Positions 12,703 through 24,120 of a stretch of 64,000 nucleotides of DNA are shown here, piece after piece (position 1 is the stretch's first letter; each line of letters opens with the position of its first letter). The stretch covers positions 186,001-250,000 of the forward strand of contig VTFK01000154.1 in assembly GCA_009617715.1 (NCBI GenBank), read 5' to 3'. Source of the DNA: Plectrocnemia conspersa (Eukaryota > Arthropoda > Insecta > Trichoptera > Polycentropodidae). The notes under the pieces were generated by a model. The model did not search any database, had not been told where the DNA came from, and was given only the letters and a program-made list of their open reading frames with translations. The translations under genes were made by a program, and so were the position numbers.

Positions 12703-13440
12703 GCAGTCCAATGCGTTACAACGGAACAACAATCAACACATACAAATAGGCACTTCAACACATTGAATATCAGTGACACTGATATTGTATTATAACTTTT
12801 ATCTTCAAGATTTTACCAAGCATATAGACCATTTTAATTAAAAGCGTATTTTTTATTTTAAATAAAAATAATCTGCCGCAAGAATTACACATGTAGCTGG
12901 GAGGGGGGACTAAGAAAATGAATCAAGAAATTAAAAAATCTATTCTTTATTTAAATTCAATTATAATATATTTTCACTAAATTCAATTACAAATTCAATA
13001 TTAGCGTTTTTAATGCAAACACTTCTAACATACTTTCTGCATTAAAGTTTACATCCCAAAAAATATTTAAAAGGGCAAGTCCGTTTAGGCGATTTTAGGA
13101 CATCGTATTTCATAAATAAGTTTTTAATTATCTTAAAGTGGAAAAAAATGTTGATTTAAATTTTAGCAATATGTAAGAATTTGTGAAAATAGAATAGTTA
13201 CAAATTGCAAAAGAGGCTAGTGCATTTCTTGGTGGATTTTATGCAGTACTTACGTATTGCTACCAATTTTCTCATTAAAATGTGTGATCAACAAGATATA
13301 TTATATATATCATGGCTATAAATTTATTCTAAAGTTTTTTCTGATTTTTTATTATAGTTGATGGTTTAATTTAAAAAAAATTTAATATATTTTTATATTT
13401 TAAGAAACAGTTTAAATATTTTTAAGCATAAATGATTCAA
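12703..13440. other. AT-rich spacer
   Basis: No coding signal. It separates the LINE from the hAT remnant and may include degraded flanks of either. Confidence 0.5.
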
Positions 13441-13444
13441 TGGA

Positions 13445-14720
13445 GTAGAATCTATACCGGTTTTATTAATATTTAGCTTTTTTAAAAATTTTCGATGGCA
13501 CAATATAATCAATAGTTCGTATTCATTATTTTATTAAGACTTTTTAAAGACAGATTTAATGCTTATGGCGACATCTATTGAATCACATTAATTTATATTC
13601 TCGAATAGTAAAATTATACTCAGTGCAACACTAATAGAAAGTACTTTGGCCAAAACATGAACTGTTACAGTAAATTGTTTTAGAACACATATTAAATGGT
13701 TTGCTTTAACTGATGAATCTCAGTCTTCCCATGTTAAATTTTTAATTAATACTTCCAATATCACCTCTAAAATTTATAAAAATACTATAATTGCATCATG
13801 GCTTTTAATCCAACGTGTTTGACACATTTGTACTAAATGAGAGCGTTAAACAGAAGGTAAATTAATTTCAACAATACGTTCAAGTACTTCTTGGCGTTTA
13901 GGTGTTTTTAAAAAGTTATATATGCAAGTAATCGTTCCAATACATTTTTTTACCCCAGTTACAGAGTAAGCGCTTAAAACAGCTTAATTAAAACAATGCG
14001 CTCCACAATGAATATAAATCACTCGAAAATAAATCTCTTTTAATATATGCCTGAGTACTTCGAAAACGACCACTCATAAAAGTTATTGCATTGTAACTCT
14101 GTCCTCTTAAATATTGCATATCGATACTAATTTTTAATAATGCCGTATTTATTATGTGTGTTAAACTTTTACCGGTGGTATCAGTCACAGGAATAAATTG
14201 TAAGAAATCTTCTTTTAAAAGAAAACTGTTCGATAGAAAATATATCTGTTGTTTCGTCTGCCAAAATAGAAAAACACTTTGCTGCATTAACCCATTTTAG
14301 TAATTCATTAACAATATATAAATTACAATAATTTATTATCATATTTTGTATTTGCAGACTAATATACGATTTTATTTAATTTTTACCGGCATTACTAAAA
14401 TGTCCAATTTTGCTAGATATCGTAGAAAAACTTAATTTCTGATTCTGAAAAAGATTTTTCGGATTTATTGGTACATTTGCATTAAATGCCCACAATTTAG
14501 TTTGGTTAATTGCCTCATCGATTTTTAAAAAAAGGGCAATAAAAAAATATCTATAAATATATAGGGAGCCAAAATCTATTTCTTAAAGTATATTGCTTTA
14601 AAAAATGTCAAAGGTTATGAAAATCCTCTTTGCTGGTGGAATTCCAACAAAATGAATTTCCCATCCTAGCATATTTAGCAAGGAAATATTTACTGGAACC
14701 ACCCTTTTTAGTTGAAAGTA
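13445..14720 (-). pseudogene. hAT-superfamily transposase remnant (ZMYM1-like, DUF4371 type)
   Basis: Minus-strand reading shows the hAT catalytic core. FSILADETTDI (14241-14273) holds the first catalytic Asp. After a frameshift come KEDFLQFIPVTDTTGK, MQYLRGQSYNAITFMSGRF and AQAYI-like blocks (13988-14220). In a further frame come IHCGAHCFN, NFLKTPKRQEVLERI, QTRW (the conserved Arg-Trp) and a helical region ending near 13445. Stops and frameshifts break it repeatedly, so it is inactive. Upstream, 14290-14720 keeps weak similarity to the region before the core. The C-terminal dimerisation domain and terminal repeats are not visible. The family is often annotated as zinc finger MYM-type protein 1-like in insects. 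Confidence 0.85.
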
Positions 14721-16240
14721 AACGATTATTTAGTGTTAAAAATAATATTTATATTAGGATATATTTCTATTTATTTACTTAATGTAAATATTTTATATAT
14801 TTATTTTTATTTAGTATGCATTAGCGTGAAGTTGGCATAATCTGCACATGTATGTAAATAAATAAACAAATATACTATACACCAAACCTAAATATTCACA
14901 CATATACTTATGCACACGCAATTTGAAACACTAGTATAATTAAAATTTCACACGAAATCTCAAATATTGCGTTAAAAATTTTTTTTTTAACGCACACTTA
15001 AAAGAGATGTGCACCATTCCACATAAAATATTTAGATAAAATACGCATGAAGCATATAAAAAGTACACACATTTAAAATTAGTGATATTACCTAGCATTT
15101 ACGTGTACGTGTAATTAAAAAAAACGTTTTTAATACATATTAAAAATTGAAATTTAGAAAATATACCATTTTTCGTGTGTTTTTAAGCTGAATTTACTAC
15201 TTATGGTACTTTAAGCAAAAAAAGATGTAATGGGCTATACGTTGTTTTAGTAAATATAGAATATTTACAATTTTATCTCAATTTGGTCTATATAATTTTA
15301 GGATAAAAAGTATATGCTCTAAAAAACCCCTTATAATAATAAATTGATTAAAATTATTACACACCTACGCATGAATATTTGATAAAATTCCAAGCCAGTA
15401 TAAATAATTTTCCACTATAGAAAAGTCTAATAAAAAAGAAACTACACAATACAAGTGCCACATAAAGAAAACGGGCGTCATGAATATGAAAATTTGCGTG
15501 AAAAACTACGTTCACGACCCAATTTTCCTTTCTCGCCACACGTCTACGATGCTAACAAAAAAGTCGAGGGGCTAAAGGCCAAAATTTGAAGTTAACAATG
15601 CGCATATCCGACGTCTAATTACTATACTATCCATTAACTTTGTCGCTCTCCACTCTTCTACAACCCACTCGTAATTATTCTCCACAATCCAAACAATGTA
15701 ACCCGATACGAAGTCTAATTTAGGCCACGAGTACTATGTATGTGCCCTATTCAAATTATTACAATGTAGACTAAATCTTATAATAAAAAGATGTATATAT
15801 TTTTAAGAATAATAAACTAGAAAAATGAAAGCTAAAGACGATCGTCGTTACCTTTTATATACAATGTAATAATTTCTTTAAAGAATATTTATGAAAAAAT
15901 ATAAAATAATATATTTAGGAAAATATTTATATAAGTGAATCCTTAACTGACATTAATATATTAGATAAAACTTTGAGGTTTTGCTGTGAACTAAAGCATT
16001 AAAAATACAGTACTATATATATAGGTAAATAGATTAAATACAGTATTAAGACATGCCAAAAAAAAGCCAAAAAGTAATAAATATTTTGAATTTATATTTG
16101 CACAAAAGTAATAAATATATTCAAGTATATTTTATTTATTAAAATAAATTAGAACAGTTATACCAAAAATATTTTTTTCTAAATATTACATAAAAATCTT
16201 GTAAGATTTTCTTAAAAATTCATGACCGACTACTCTACTA
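14721..16240. other. AT-rich spacer
   Basis: A/T runs only. The minus-strand frame 15357-15539 has no family features; 15440-15760 is slightly less AT-rich. Confidence 0.5.
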
Positions 16241-16689
16241 TTATATTTACTTCCGCTGAAAATGTTTTTCCTCGTCTCAAAGCAAGATTGTATTTCAGTT
16301 TGAATAATACAACAGAGATGAAACGAGGCGTCTTTTAACACCAGACTTTACTTGCATCATAAGACATTAATCTGGCAACGAGCCATTGCAGCTCTTCAAT
16401 ATGCTTTCGCCATAACTTGACAATTAACCCGTACGCAAGATTGTATATACAGCTGCCAATTTTTTACATATTCACTCTATAAAAACATGTGGCTTAACTT
16501 TTTTCGCAAATCGTTTAGCTTTACCGTTTTTTTAACATATTTGATACACACGCAAACTTATAAATATATCAATTACATGGTAATAATGATGGTGATTTAT
16601 TGTTTTTTTTTTGTATTAACGTGTACATACACAAGTATGTATACATTTGAACTTCTTAGTCAGGTCACGTTTCAATCATAAGCACGAAT
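16241..16689. other. mixed spacer
   Basis: A mildly GC-richer patch at about 16310-16450 followed by AT-rich DNA. The plus-strand frame 16487-16681 is rich in hydrophobic residues from T-runs and is not credible. Confidence 0.4.
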
Positions 16690-17035
16690 TATCCATTAAC
16701 GTTTTTAAGATCTTCGTTTGATTAGTTTTCGTGAGTTGGCGGTGTTGCCACACGTGACGCAAACTTGGGCGATTAATGTGTCTAGTCGGTTTTCAACGTG
16801 ATAAATTACGGCAGCACCGTGAATTTGACCGTCAAATTAACGGGGTTTCGTTGCCGATACATTGGCTGCTGGAGACTGGCGCAATCTAGCCCGTATTCGA
16901 TTAGCGGCCGTGTGTACCCGCTGCTGGCTGGTTGGTTAGCTGGCAGTGACTTATTGCTAGTTGGTCACAGTTACCACTTGTGTTGGCACATCCCTATCGA
17001 CTCGTTAATGATTCGATGGGGTAGAGATTAAAAAT
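16690..17035. other. GC-richer island
   Basis: Contains repeated CTGGCTGG/TTGGTTAGC-type sequence near 16920-16950. The 77-codon plus-strand frame 16798-17031 lacks family features. Possible regulatory module. Confidence 0.3.
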
Positions 17036-18099
17036 CAAGTGGTACATATATAGGTGAAAAGTAATACCTTGTATAATTAATATAATAATATTAATAATAG
17101 AGACCAACCATAACAATCTTTTGCCATATCATGGAAGAAATGTCTCGAGACCAAATAATTGCATTAATAATCTGAAGTATTTTACGGACCACCTAATAGC
17201 AAATTCGTCCCGAGACGTTAATTACTTATAAGCACCACTGAAACAAACTACTCTTTGGAAAGAATACATTTTACTCTGCCCATAATACTATTGTTTTTCT
17301 GCCCTTCGGTTACCAATCGCCGGAGTGGCCATCTGGACCAATTATATTTTAAGGCGTAAACACATTTCGTGGGTGTCCATCAAACGATGCAATTTGTCCG
17401 AAAATTTCTTCATCTGCAATTCGACAGAGCTGTCTTAAACTGCTTGCTCTACTTGGTCGCTGAAAAGAATACGCAGCAGAGATGCGGTAACAGAGGAGTT
17501 TAGATACGCAGAAGACAGACGAGAAAAGTCACTGTATAGCTACAGCAGCAAAGACGAGTGGAAAGATGCCATGATACTGCATGGTTAGAAAACACTTCAG
17601 CGGGTTGTCAAAGATGAACATCTGAGGATCTTTCCCCGACTTCATCCCTCCGCCAGCTTCTCTACCACTGCTTGGAGAAAACATCTGGTCCATCATAGTC
17701 TGTCGCAATATGTAGTATTTCGCAGCGGCTGCGAAACCGGTTTTCTGATATTTTAAAATGGCCAAAAAACTGGTTAAACGGTTTTAGTTTTAACTGGTTT
17801 GGAAGCCTTAGTTCAGGAAGACCGCACGTAGTTCAGTATTTATTATTTTCAAGCGGGTCTTATTTCATGAGCTATTCTGTGTATTAACTCAGTTGTTATG
17901 TGGTGGCTTCTAAAGCCAAATTAATGATTTAATTACAGATAATATGAATCTATCACTAGCTTATATCATTTAAACTTTTTTTAACAGTTTTTTTAAATCA
18001 AATTTAGTACAGACACCTCACATAATACATAAAAACTTAACTACAGTACTGATTGTATTAATCTATATTCCAACCCTAAATGTCAAACCTATGATTGAC
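17036..18099. other. unassigned moderately GC-rich stretch and spacer
   Basis: 17250-17780 is more balanced in composition and has a minus-strand 78-codon frame (17529-17765) ending at an ATG near 17765. It could be an old retrocopy or island, but I recognise no protein. The rest is AT-rich. Confidence 0.3.
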
Positions 18100-18560
18100 T
18101 CTAATATGAAACGGCGGTTAATCGATTACGAAAGCGAGTCAGTAAACCGAACATGTAGACACACGCGGTGATTAAATTATTGATCAGTCCGCGTGTAATT
18201 ACATATGCTCGAGCGTTATGCATCGCGCACAGTACACGGCACGAGATTCGGCATTAACTACAGCTCCGCAAACAAGGACCCATTGATAACGACCCATTTG
18301 ATAATATTATTACGCCAGCCACCCGAAGTGCCAATTAACGCCAGCCACCCGAGGATGTCTTGCGACGATACGCCAAGACAATGCCGTCTGTCGGTTCATC
18401 CAATTGGGCCGTGTTTGTTAATCCCAGGTATACTCTTAATTAACGGTGCGATAATTGGCGCCGAAATCTCTTCGTGATTTATTAGTCCGTTATTAATACA
18501 CCATCGTCTGCTTCGACTCTAGTGTCTGAAGTAATACACAAACGATGCAGAGCCAAAGAT
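18100..18560. other. GC-richer island with a 15-bp direct repeat
   Basis: ACGCCAGCCACCCGA occurs at 18312-18326 and again at 18338-18352. The first copy lies within ATTATTACGCC and the second within ATTAACGCC, so each follows an ATTA-type homeodomain core. This suggests a repeated binding module. The plus-strand frame 18205-18477 has no domain features. Confidence 0.4.
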
Positions 18561-19089
18561 AAGTATTCATTAGTAAATGCAATTTAATCAGACGGACATA
18601 GCTATTCAAACGTTGAAAGTGGCTTAATATTAGCTAAATTTAAGAAAGATTTTATTATATCTGGTAGGTTCAGAAGTAAAATATTTGGTAGTATTTGACA
18701 CTGATATATGAAAATTACCTAGCTTGTGTCTAGGCGGTACTAGTAACTACGAATCATATAAGCAATTTGATTTGGTTAAAAGTTAAACTATATCGTTCTT
18801 CAAAGTTTGAATAGTAATATTTTTATTAAATTTTTTTATTACTTTTAAAGTTACCTAATGTTGGTAACTAAATTTAAAACAAACTATTGCTTCTTTTTTA
18901 GGTAGAAAAAATAGACTCTCACTGTATGGTATTGATTGAAGTGTTTTGATTAGGTAGTAATATTTATTAAAAAAAACAATAATCTAATGCTGGTGATATA
19001 CCTACAAACATATTTTGTCCTATTAAATTGTCATTTATTTGTATGATTCTAGTCTGTATATATATGCAAATATAGCTCACACCCACTCA
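18561..19089. other. AT-rich spacer
   Basis: Nothing recognised. Confidence 0.5.
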
Positions 19090-19680
19090 TGCATTTATAT
19101 TTAAGCAACTATCCTTCACGATCGAAGCGTGTTCGGCGCAAAATCTCGCATGTGTACTTATGCGCGAGTTCTTTGTTGGGTGAATTTTCTCATTTCCTTG
19201 TGTGTTCCATTGTGCAAAGACGAGTCGGCTGCTGTTCAAACATGTTCAAAGATTCAAAATATTACCGGCTACCGTAACGCCAGTGACTACAAATCAATTC
19301 GGCGCGAATGAAGGGGGAGAGGAAAAAGCCAACAGAAGAAGAAGAAGAAGAGGCAGCAGCAGCGCTTTGACATTTTCCATTCGGGTGATAAACGAATGGC
19401 GAAATGGGAGTTTTCCCCGGAACAGTGCGCCGATATTGACTAAGCAGATTCCGATTCGCGGGCGTATCGCGCTCCGTTTTCCGGACACGCCTTTATCCTG
19501 TTGTCGGGCGCATCCTTTAACGCTTATTTTCCTAAAAAGAAAAACCATAATGGAATAAATCCCCTACGGGCAAAGAATTTGCTCTCCGCTTTTGGGAATC
19601 CTCGGAGGCCCACCAGCCGAACGTTAGGGAGTAGAACGGAGCGGAACCGACGCGTTTCGGATAAGATATTCTAATCGAAA
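19090..19680. other. GC-richer island
   Basis: Large island with a GAA/GCA trinucleotide run at 19334-19363. Four overlapping frames on both strands (up to 118 codons) cover the same bases, which argues for composition rather than coding. Possible regulatory module. Confidence 0.35.
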
Positions 19681-20705
19681 ATCAAAAAAGAGACGCTGTG
19701 TGATCCTGTTTTATATATAAAATACATACAAGTCGTGTCGTATCAAAATTTGCTATGTCCATGAAAGGCCGAAGTTATGAAATGGAGAAAAATTTGCGTC
19801 GGAAACTTCGTAGAGGAAGGAGAGTATGCAATGTAATGAATATAAATAACGTAACAGGATATTCTTTATTTTAAAATTTAAAAATACATCCTCTATAGTA
19901 TTCCATTTTTTGTTTGAGGTTGTTTAACATACAAACAACCATAGTTACAAAAAACCGACTTAAAATAATGCATTATATTTTGGGCATGTCTTTTTAACTG
20001 GTATTTTGCTGTAATACAAAAAATTGTAGCTTTTTTGACAGACTGACTCAGTCCAGAAAAAATAAAAATCCTGTTATGTATTACATATATTAAAATTTAA
20101 TAAATATAAAAATATATAAGCACATTTGTAATCCTTCCGTTTCTACTAGGTTATGTGGTACGTGGTAAAGTTTTCTAAGGCTGTAGCTGGAAATCAGACA
20201 ATTTTATCAAAACTCATATTCAACTTGTTTTTGCTTTTAAAAAATATATTATAAACCGGATATATTTCAAAATAGTACTGTAAATAAGCCAAATGTAGAG
20301 ACTTCATAATTTTAAAATGAGGGGTATAAAGCCGTTATTTTTCTTTGGTTGTTTTGATTTTGGCTGATAGTCTTGAATATATGTGTCATCGGTAGTTGAA
20401 AATCGTTACATAGAAATACCGTTATCAGCTGTATAACGAAGCTACAAGTCAGACTACTTCTGAAAATAAACACAATTCTGATCAAACTTCTGAAGTCAGG
20501 CCCCACCTCAAAGAATTTGTACATTTAAAATATTTTATACTTGCTTATAGAAAATACCCGCTATTTTTTAATTTTTTAATTGTAAATCGCCGACTTGTCA
20601 TGACCATATCGTAAATTAAATCAATGTTTTTTTTAACAGTAGCAGCTTCAAACCTTCAAAAGCAATGATATTTTTACATGTGTAAAATGATCTGTAGCCG
20701 TTTTA
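19681..20705. other. AT-rich spacer
   Basis: Nothing recognised. The minus-strand frame 20312-20524 has no family features. Confidence 0.5.
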
Positions 20706-20745
20706 CTTATAGTCTATAAATTTAATTTAATTTATAGACTATAAG
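20706..20745. repeat. 17-bp perfect inverted repeat
   Basis: CTTATAGTCTATAAATT (20706-20722) is repeated as its exact complement at 20729-20745 around a 6-nt spacer. It is AT-rich but contains a non-simple core (TATAGTCTATA). Could be a small foldback remnant. Confidence 0.6.
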
Positions 20746-21203
20746 CAAAAACATAGTAAAACATATTTACCAATGAAGCAAATACATTAAAAATATATAT
20801 TTTTTTTATAAATCATGACGTTGGATCTGATAATTTTAGTTAAAAGTAACAAAAGCTCATGTATTAAATTTTGGCAACTACAGAGCTATGTAGATATTTG
20901 AGTTGCTAAAAAATACACATTTTTTGTAAAGACTGAGAAATTAAAATTCATTATTATTTTTGTAAAAATAAAAAAAAATATAAAACTAAAAAAATGTCAA
21001 AATTATTGTATTATTTATGCTATATATTTTTTCATTTATTTACTCAATTCAGTAATAAAAAAGTTTAGTTTATGCTTAAACTTGTAAATATACATGTACT
21101 CTTATTTGTGAAATTAAATACACGTTAATCTATTTTTTTAATATAAATAAAAATACATATTTTTTAAGAAAAAATGTGTTCATATAAAAATTCAAGTTAG
21201 GAT
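20746..21203. other. AT-rich spacer
   Basis: Nothing recognised. Confidence 0.5.
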
Positions 21204-21245
21204 GAGTTAGGTTATGATATGGTATACCCCAACCTAACCTAACTC
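21204..21245. repeat. inverted pair of TTAGG/CCTAA telomere-like motifs
   Basis: GAGTTAGGTT (21204-21213) and AACCTAACTC (21236-21245) are inverted copies. The right side reads AACCTAACCTAAC, about two and a half units of the insect telomere repeat CCTAA. The array is far too short to be a telomere. It may be a repair scar, a transposon end or chance. Confidence 0.4.
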
Positions 21246-21960
21246 GAAATGTGTTTTCAAGAAATATGTGGAAAAGTTATATGAACCTAATTTTAAGCGC
21301 TTACAAACATATATTTATTCCAATAATATTAATAATATAATTTTCTTGTACTGAATTAAATAATAAGTTTTGGATTAAACTTTTTGATCATATGATTTCG
21401 TCAAGACAATATCATTGTCATATTTTACGAGAACATGGATTTAAATTGCCTTGCAGTAATTATAAATTTATTTATTTAAGAATTATTGTATATTTGGAAA
21501 AAAGATCTAGAATGTATATATATTTTAAAATTATTAGTCTGTTGTAGAAAAAAACAAAAAAAACAATAAACTTAAACCTTTAAGCCTAAAAATGAATTAA
21601 AAAGAACAACAGATTGTAAATTCAAAATTTTGACATATTTACGATTATTTAAGAAATTATATAGGCTACAAATTTTTAGTCTTTTTAACCAGTTTTAGGC
21701 TTTAAACACAAGGCCTAAAAATGCTTAGCACATTTTTTTAAGTTATAAAATAAAATATAAGTATATTGAAAAAAATATTCTTTTTTATAATAAAATATTT
21801 TCTTTCACCCTTTATTTCATTTTATATAAGTGAAAGATGTAAATAGGTATTCAAATTTTATTTCCTTTACCACGTGATTTTTATATTTCAACTTCCTTCA
21901 TATATACAAACTTTTACATACAGTGGATGTATGTGTGAATATGATTTAAGAGAAAGTGAA

Positions 21961-21982
21961 AGAGAGAGAGAGAGAGAGAGAG
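21961..21982. repeat. (AG)n microsatellite
   Basis: Eleven AG units, with GA-rich sequence on both sides. Confidence 0.95.
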
Positions 21983-22312
21983 AAAGCTTTGTAAAACATT
22001 TGCAAATGTTCGACGTGCCTAATGAAGAGTTACTCGAAGGTTCAGGCTAAATTGTGCGCTGACTTCGAAACTTTTCACCTCAAACTGTCATGCTTATTCA
22101 AACTTGTGCTTGCGATGACAGAACGGAACACGCGAACTTCTAAAATCATGATAAACGACGAATAGAACGAGAGAATTATATATAAAGAATATTTGTATAC
22201 ATGCAATAAACCATATTAATTTATGTACCCATATTCACAAGAAATTTTTATTATTTTCAATTGCACTCAAAAAAGGTCGCGTTATGTATTAAGTGGAATT
22301 TTATACTACGAG

Positions 22313-22339
22313 CTACTACTACTAACTAACTAACTAACT
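22313..22339. repeat. CTA and AACT tandem repeats
   Basis: About three to four CTA units run directly into four AACT units. Confidence 0.85.
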
Positions 22340-22900
22340 CTTGATATTGATAAACTAAGTACTGCTCACAATTGATTTAATCAAATAAAGCAATCAAAAG
22401 AGGCCAATATTAGCTAATATAGAGCATTGTGGAAAATAAAAGTATTGCATCTTGTTTGGGATATTTTAGTTATTTAAGCATTTAGATTATCATTTGTTAA
22501 GAGTTTTGCGGAACTCTCTTAATGTGAATTTACCAATGTTAAACTCTTGTCAAAACGACTTGGACCTATTTCAGAGTTACTTAAGGAGAAGTATCCTTAA
22601 GCTACCAGTAATAGCAAATTGCCACATATATATGTAAATAAATGCATTTATAAATTAACAAACAAAACCTTTTAAATTATAAAAACAAGACAAATACATG
22701 TTACAATGCAATAAATTACAATGCTATTACTTTTTTTTACCTTAGAATTAGTTAACGTATTTTAAATTAATATTAATATCTTTAGATTTAAATTAAAAAT
22801 ATTATTCTCTGATTTTTAAAATTTATGTATTCATTTTTAATGTCTGTGGGAGTCTGGTATTTATATTTATAAAATAAATAAATAAATTGATATTATATGA

Positions 22901-23080
22901 ACACTGAGTAATGTTTGTGTTTGTTCGTGATATATAGGAACACGTCTATACATATTTATGAGGGCTTAAAGACGAGCTCACTTTATTATTGAATTAAATA
23001 TCCCATTTCGGAATCGAACCGCAGTGATTTATGGGTGAACACCATACACAGAGATCTTACTTGGGTAAACTGTAATGTAT
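22901..23080 (-). repeat. possible tRNA-derived SINE fragment
   Basis: On the minus strand GGTTCGATTCC (complement of 23010-23020) is a perfect pol III B-box with a partly paired T-arm. A matching acceptor stem and anticodon arm could not be built, so this is not an intact tRNA gene. The downstream sequence on that strand resembles a SINE body only by layout. Confidence 0.25.
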
Positions 23081-23779
23081 TATTCGGAATGAGTATATTA
23101 ATAATTCCACACATCTTGGCAGGCTTGTGGTACTTGTTTCCTGGTAATTTTGACCGCTAGTGAAGCACTTACGGTCTAATTTGTGCTCTAAAATAATACA
23201 TGAAAACTTTTTGATTTCCAATAGTGTATTTATCTATAATAGCATGTATAACCTCGTGGTTAAATTTGTTTGCAATCGATTTATAAATCGGTTCACGTAT
23301 TCTATTATCGTCATATAACATGTGAGGGTTTGGGTGAATAATTGAGTTGTGCACGTTTCGAAGACAAAGTCGTGATCCTAATAGTTCTACTCGAGCGTTT
23401 TAACTTACTTATGAATTTGTGTGTGTTTATGTATGGTATTGACAACGCTGTTTTTGATGGAATATATAAGAAGCTTATGTAGTAGATCAACCTAAATTAT
23501 ATATGATGATTTTATTATTGTTTGTTTTGATTATTTATTTATATTTATTATTATTTACTCCTTCAAGTATACTTAGGATAGAATGCCACTAAGCAATTAT
23601 GTTCAAAAGTAATATTTAAAAAAGAGTTTTAAAAAAAGATCTTTTTCTGAATAAATATTTATTGAAACATAAATGTGTTTTTATAAATAAAATCATATTT
23701 TTTTCGAACAGAAATAATTCACTCATACTTTTACAGAACCACACTAAGAAGAATAAGAATTAGTTTGATTTTTTGTATT
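23081..23779. other. AT-rich spacer
   Basis: The minus-strand frame 23169-23354 has no family features. Nothing else seen. Confidence 0.45.
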
Positions 23780-24120
23780 TTTATCTGTGCAAACACAGTG
23801 GCAAATCGTCCAATTTCACAAAGAACAGCGCCCATTTGATTTCGCCGAATAAATCAATCCTGGAGCCAGGAAGAGCTGTGTGCTGTCCCGCATTTATTGT
23901 GCAGGATTTTCCACGTTGCCGTGATATTCAGTTTGCTTTTTCATTTTCGAGGTTTCCCTCGTTACCCTCGCGTGGTTTTGCATACATCATCGAATCATTT
24001 GTTCCGTGTGAAGCGACGTCGAAAAAGTGAAGTTGAATTTTCCACCGTCCCGGATGTACTATGTCGCCGTTTCGCAAAAAAAGCGCGCAAAACTGCTAGA
24101 GCTACCCTTTAATTAGCGTC
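23780..24120. other. GC-richer island
   Basis: Balanced composition and frequent CpG. Two overlapping plus-strand frames (23773-24030 and 23897-24112) occupy it, without domains. Possible regulatory module. Confidence 0.3.

Larger units (their letters stand above)
21246..22900. other. AT-rich spacer with simple repeats
   Basis: Holds an (AG)11 run at 21961-21982 and a CTA/AACT tandem stretch at 22313-22339. A mildly GC-richer patch lies at 22000-22160. No gene seen. Confidence 0.5.

Noticed and set aside
17529..17765. Possible retrocopy on the minus strand
   Set aside because: Some blocks look protein-like, but no family could be named and there is no polyA tail or target duplication.
19202..19558. 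118-codon plus frame with an 84-codon antisense frame
   Set aside because: Opposite-strand overlap, simple-repeat content (GAA/GCA) and no family match.
22990..23080. tRNA gene
   Set aside because: A perfect B-box is present, but no acceptor stem or anticodon arm can be formed.
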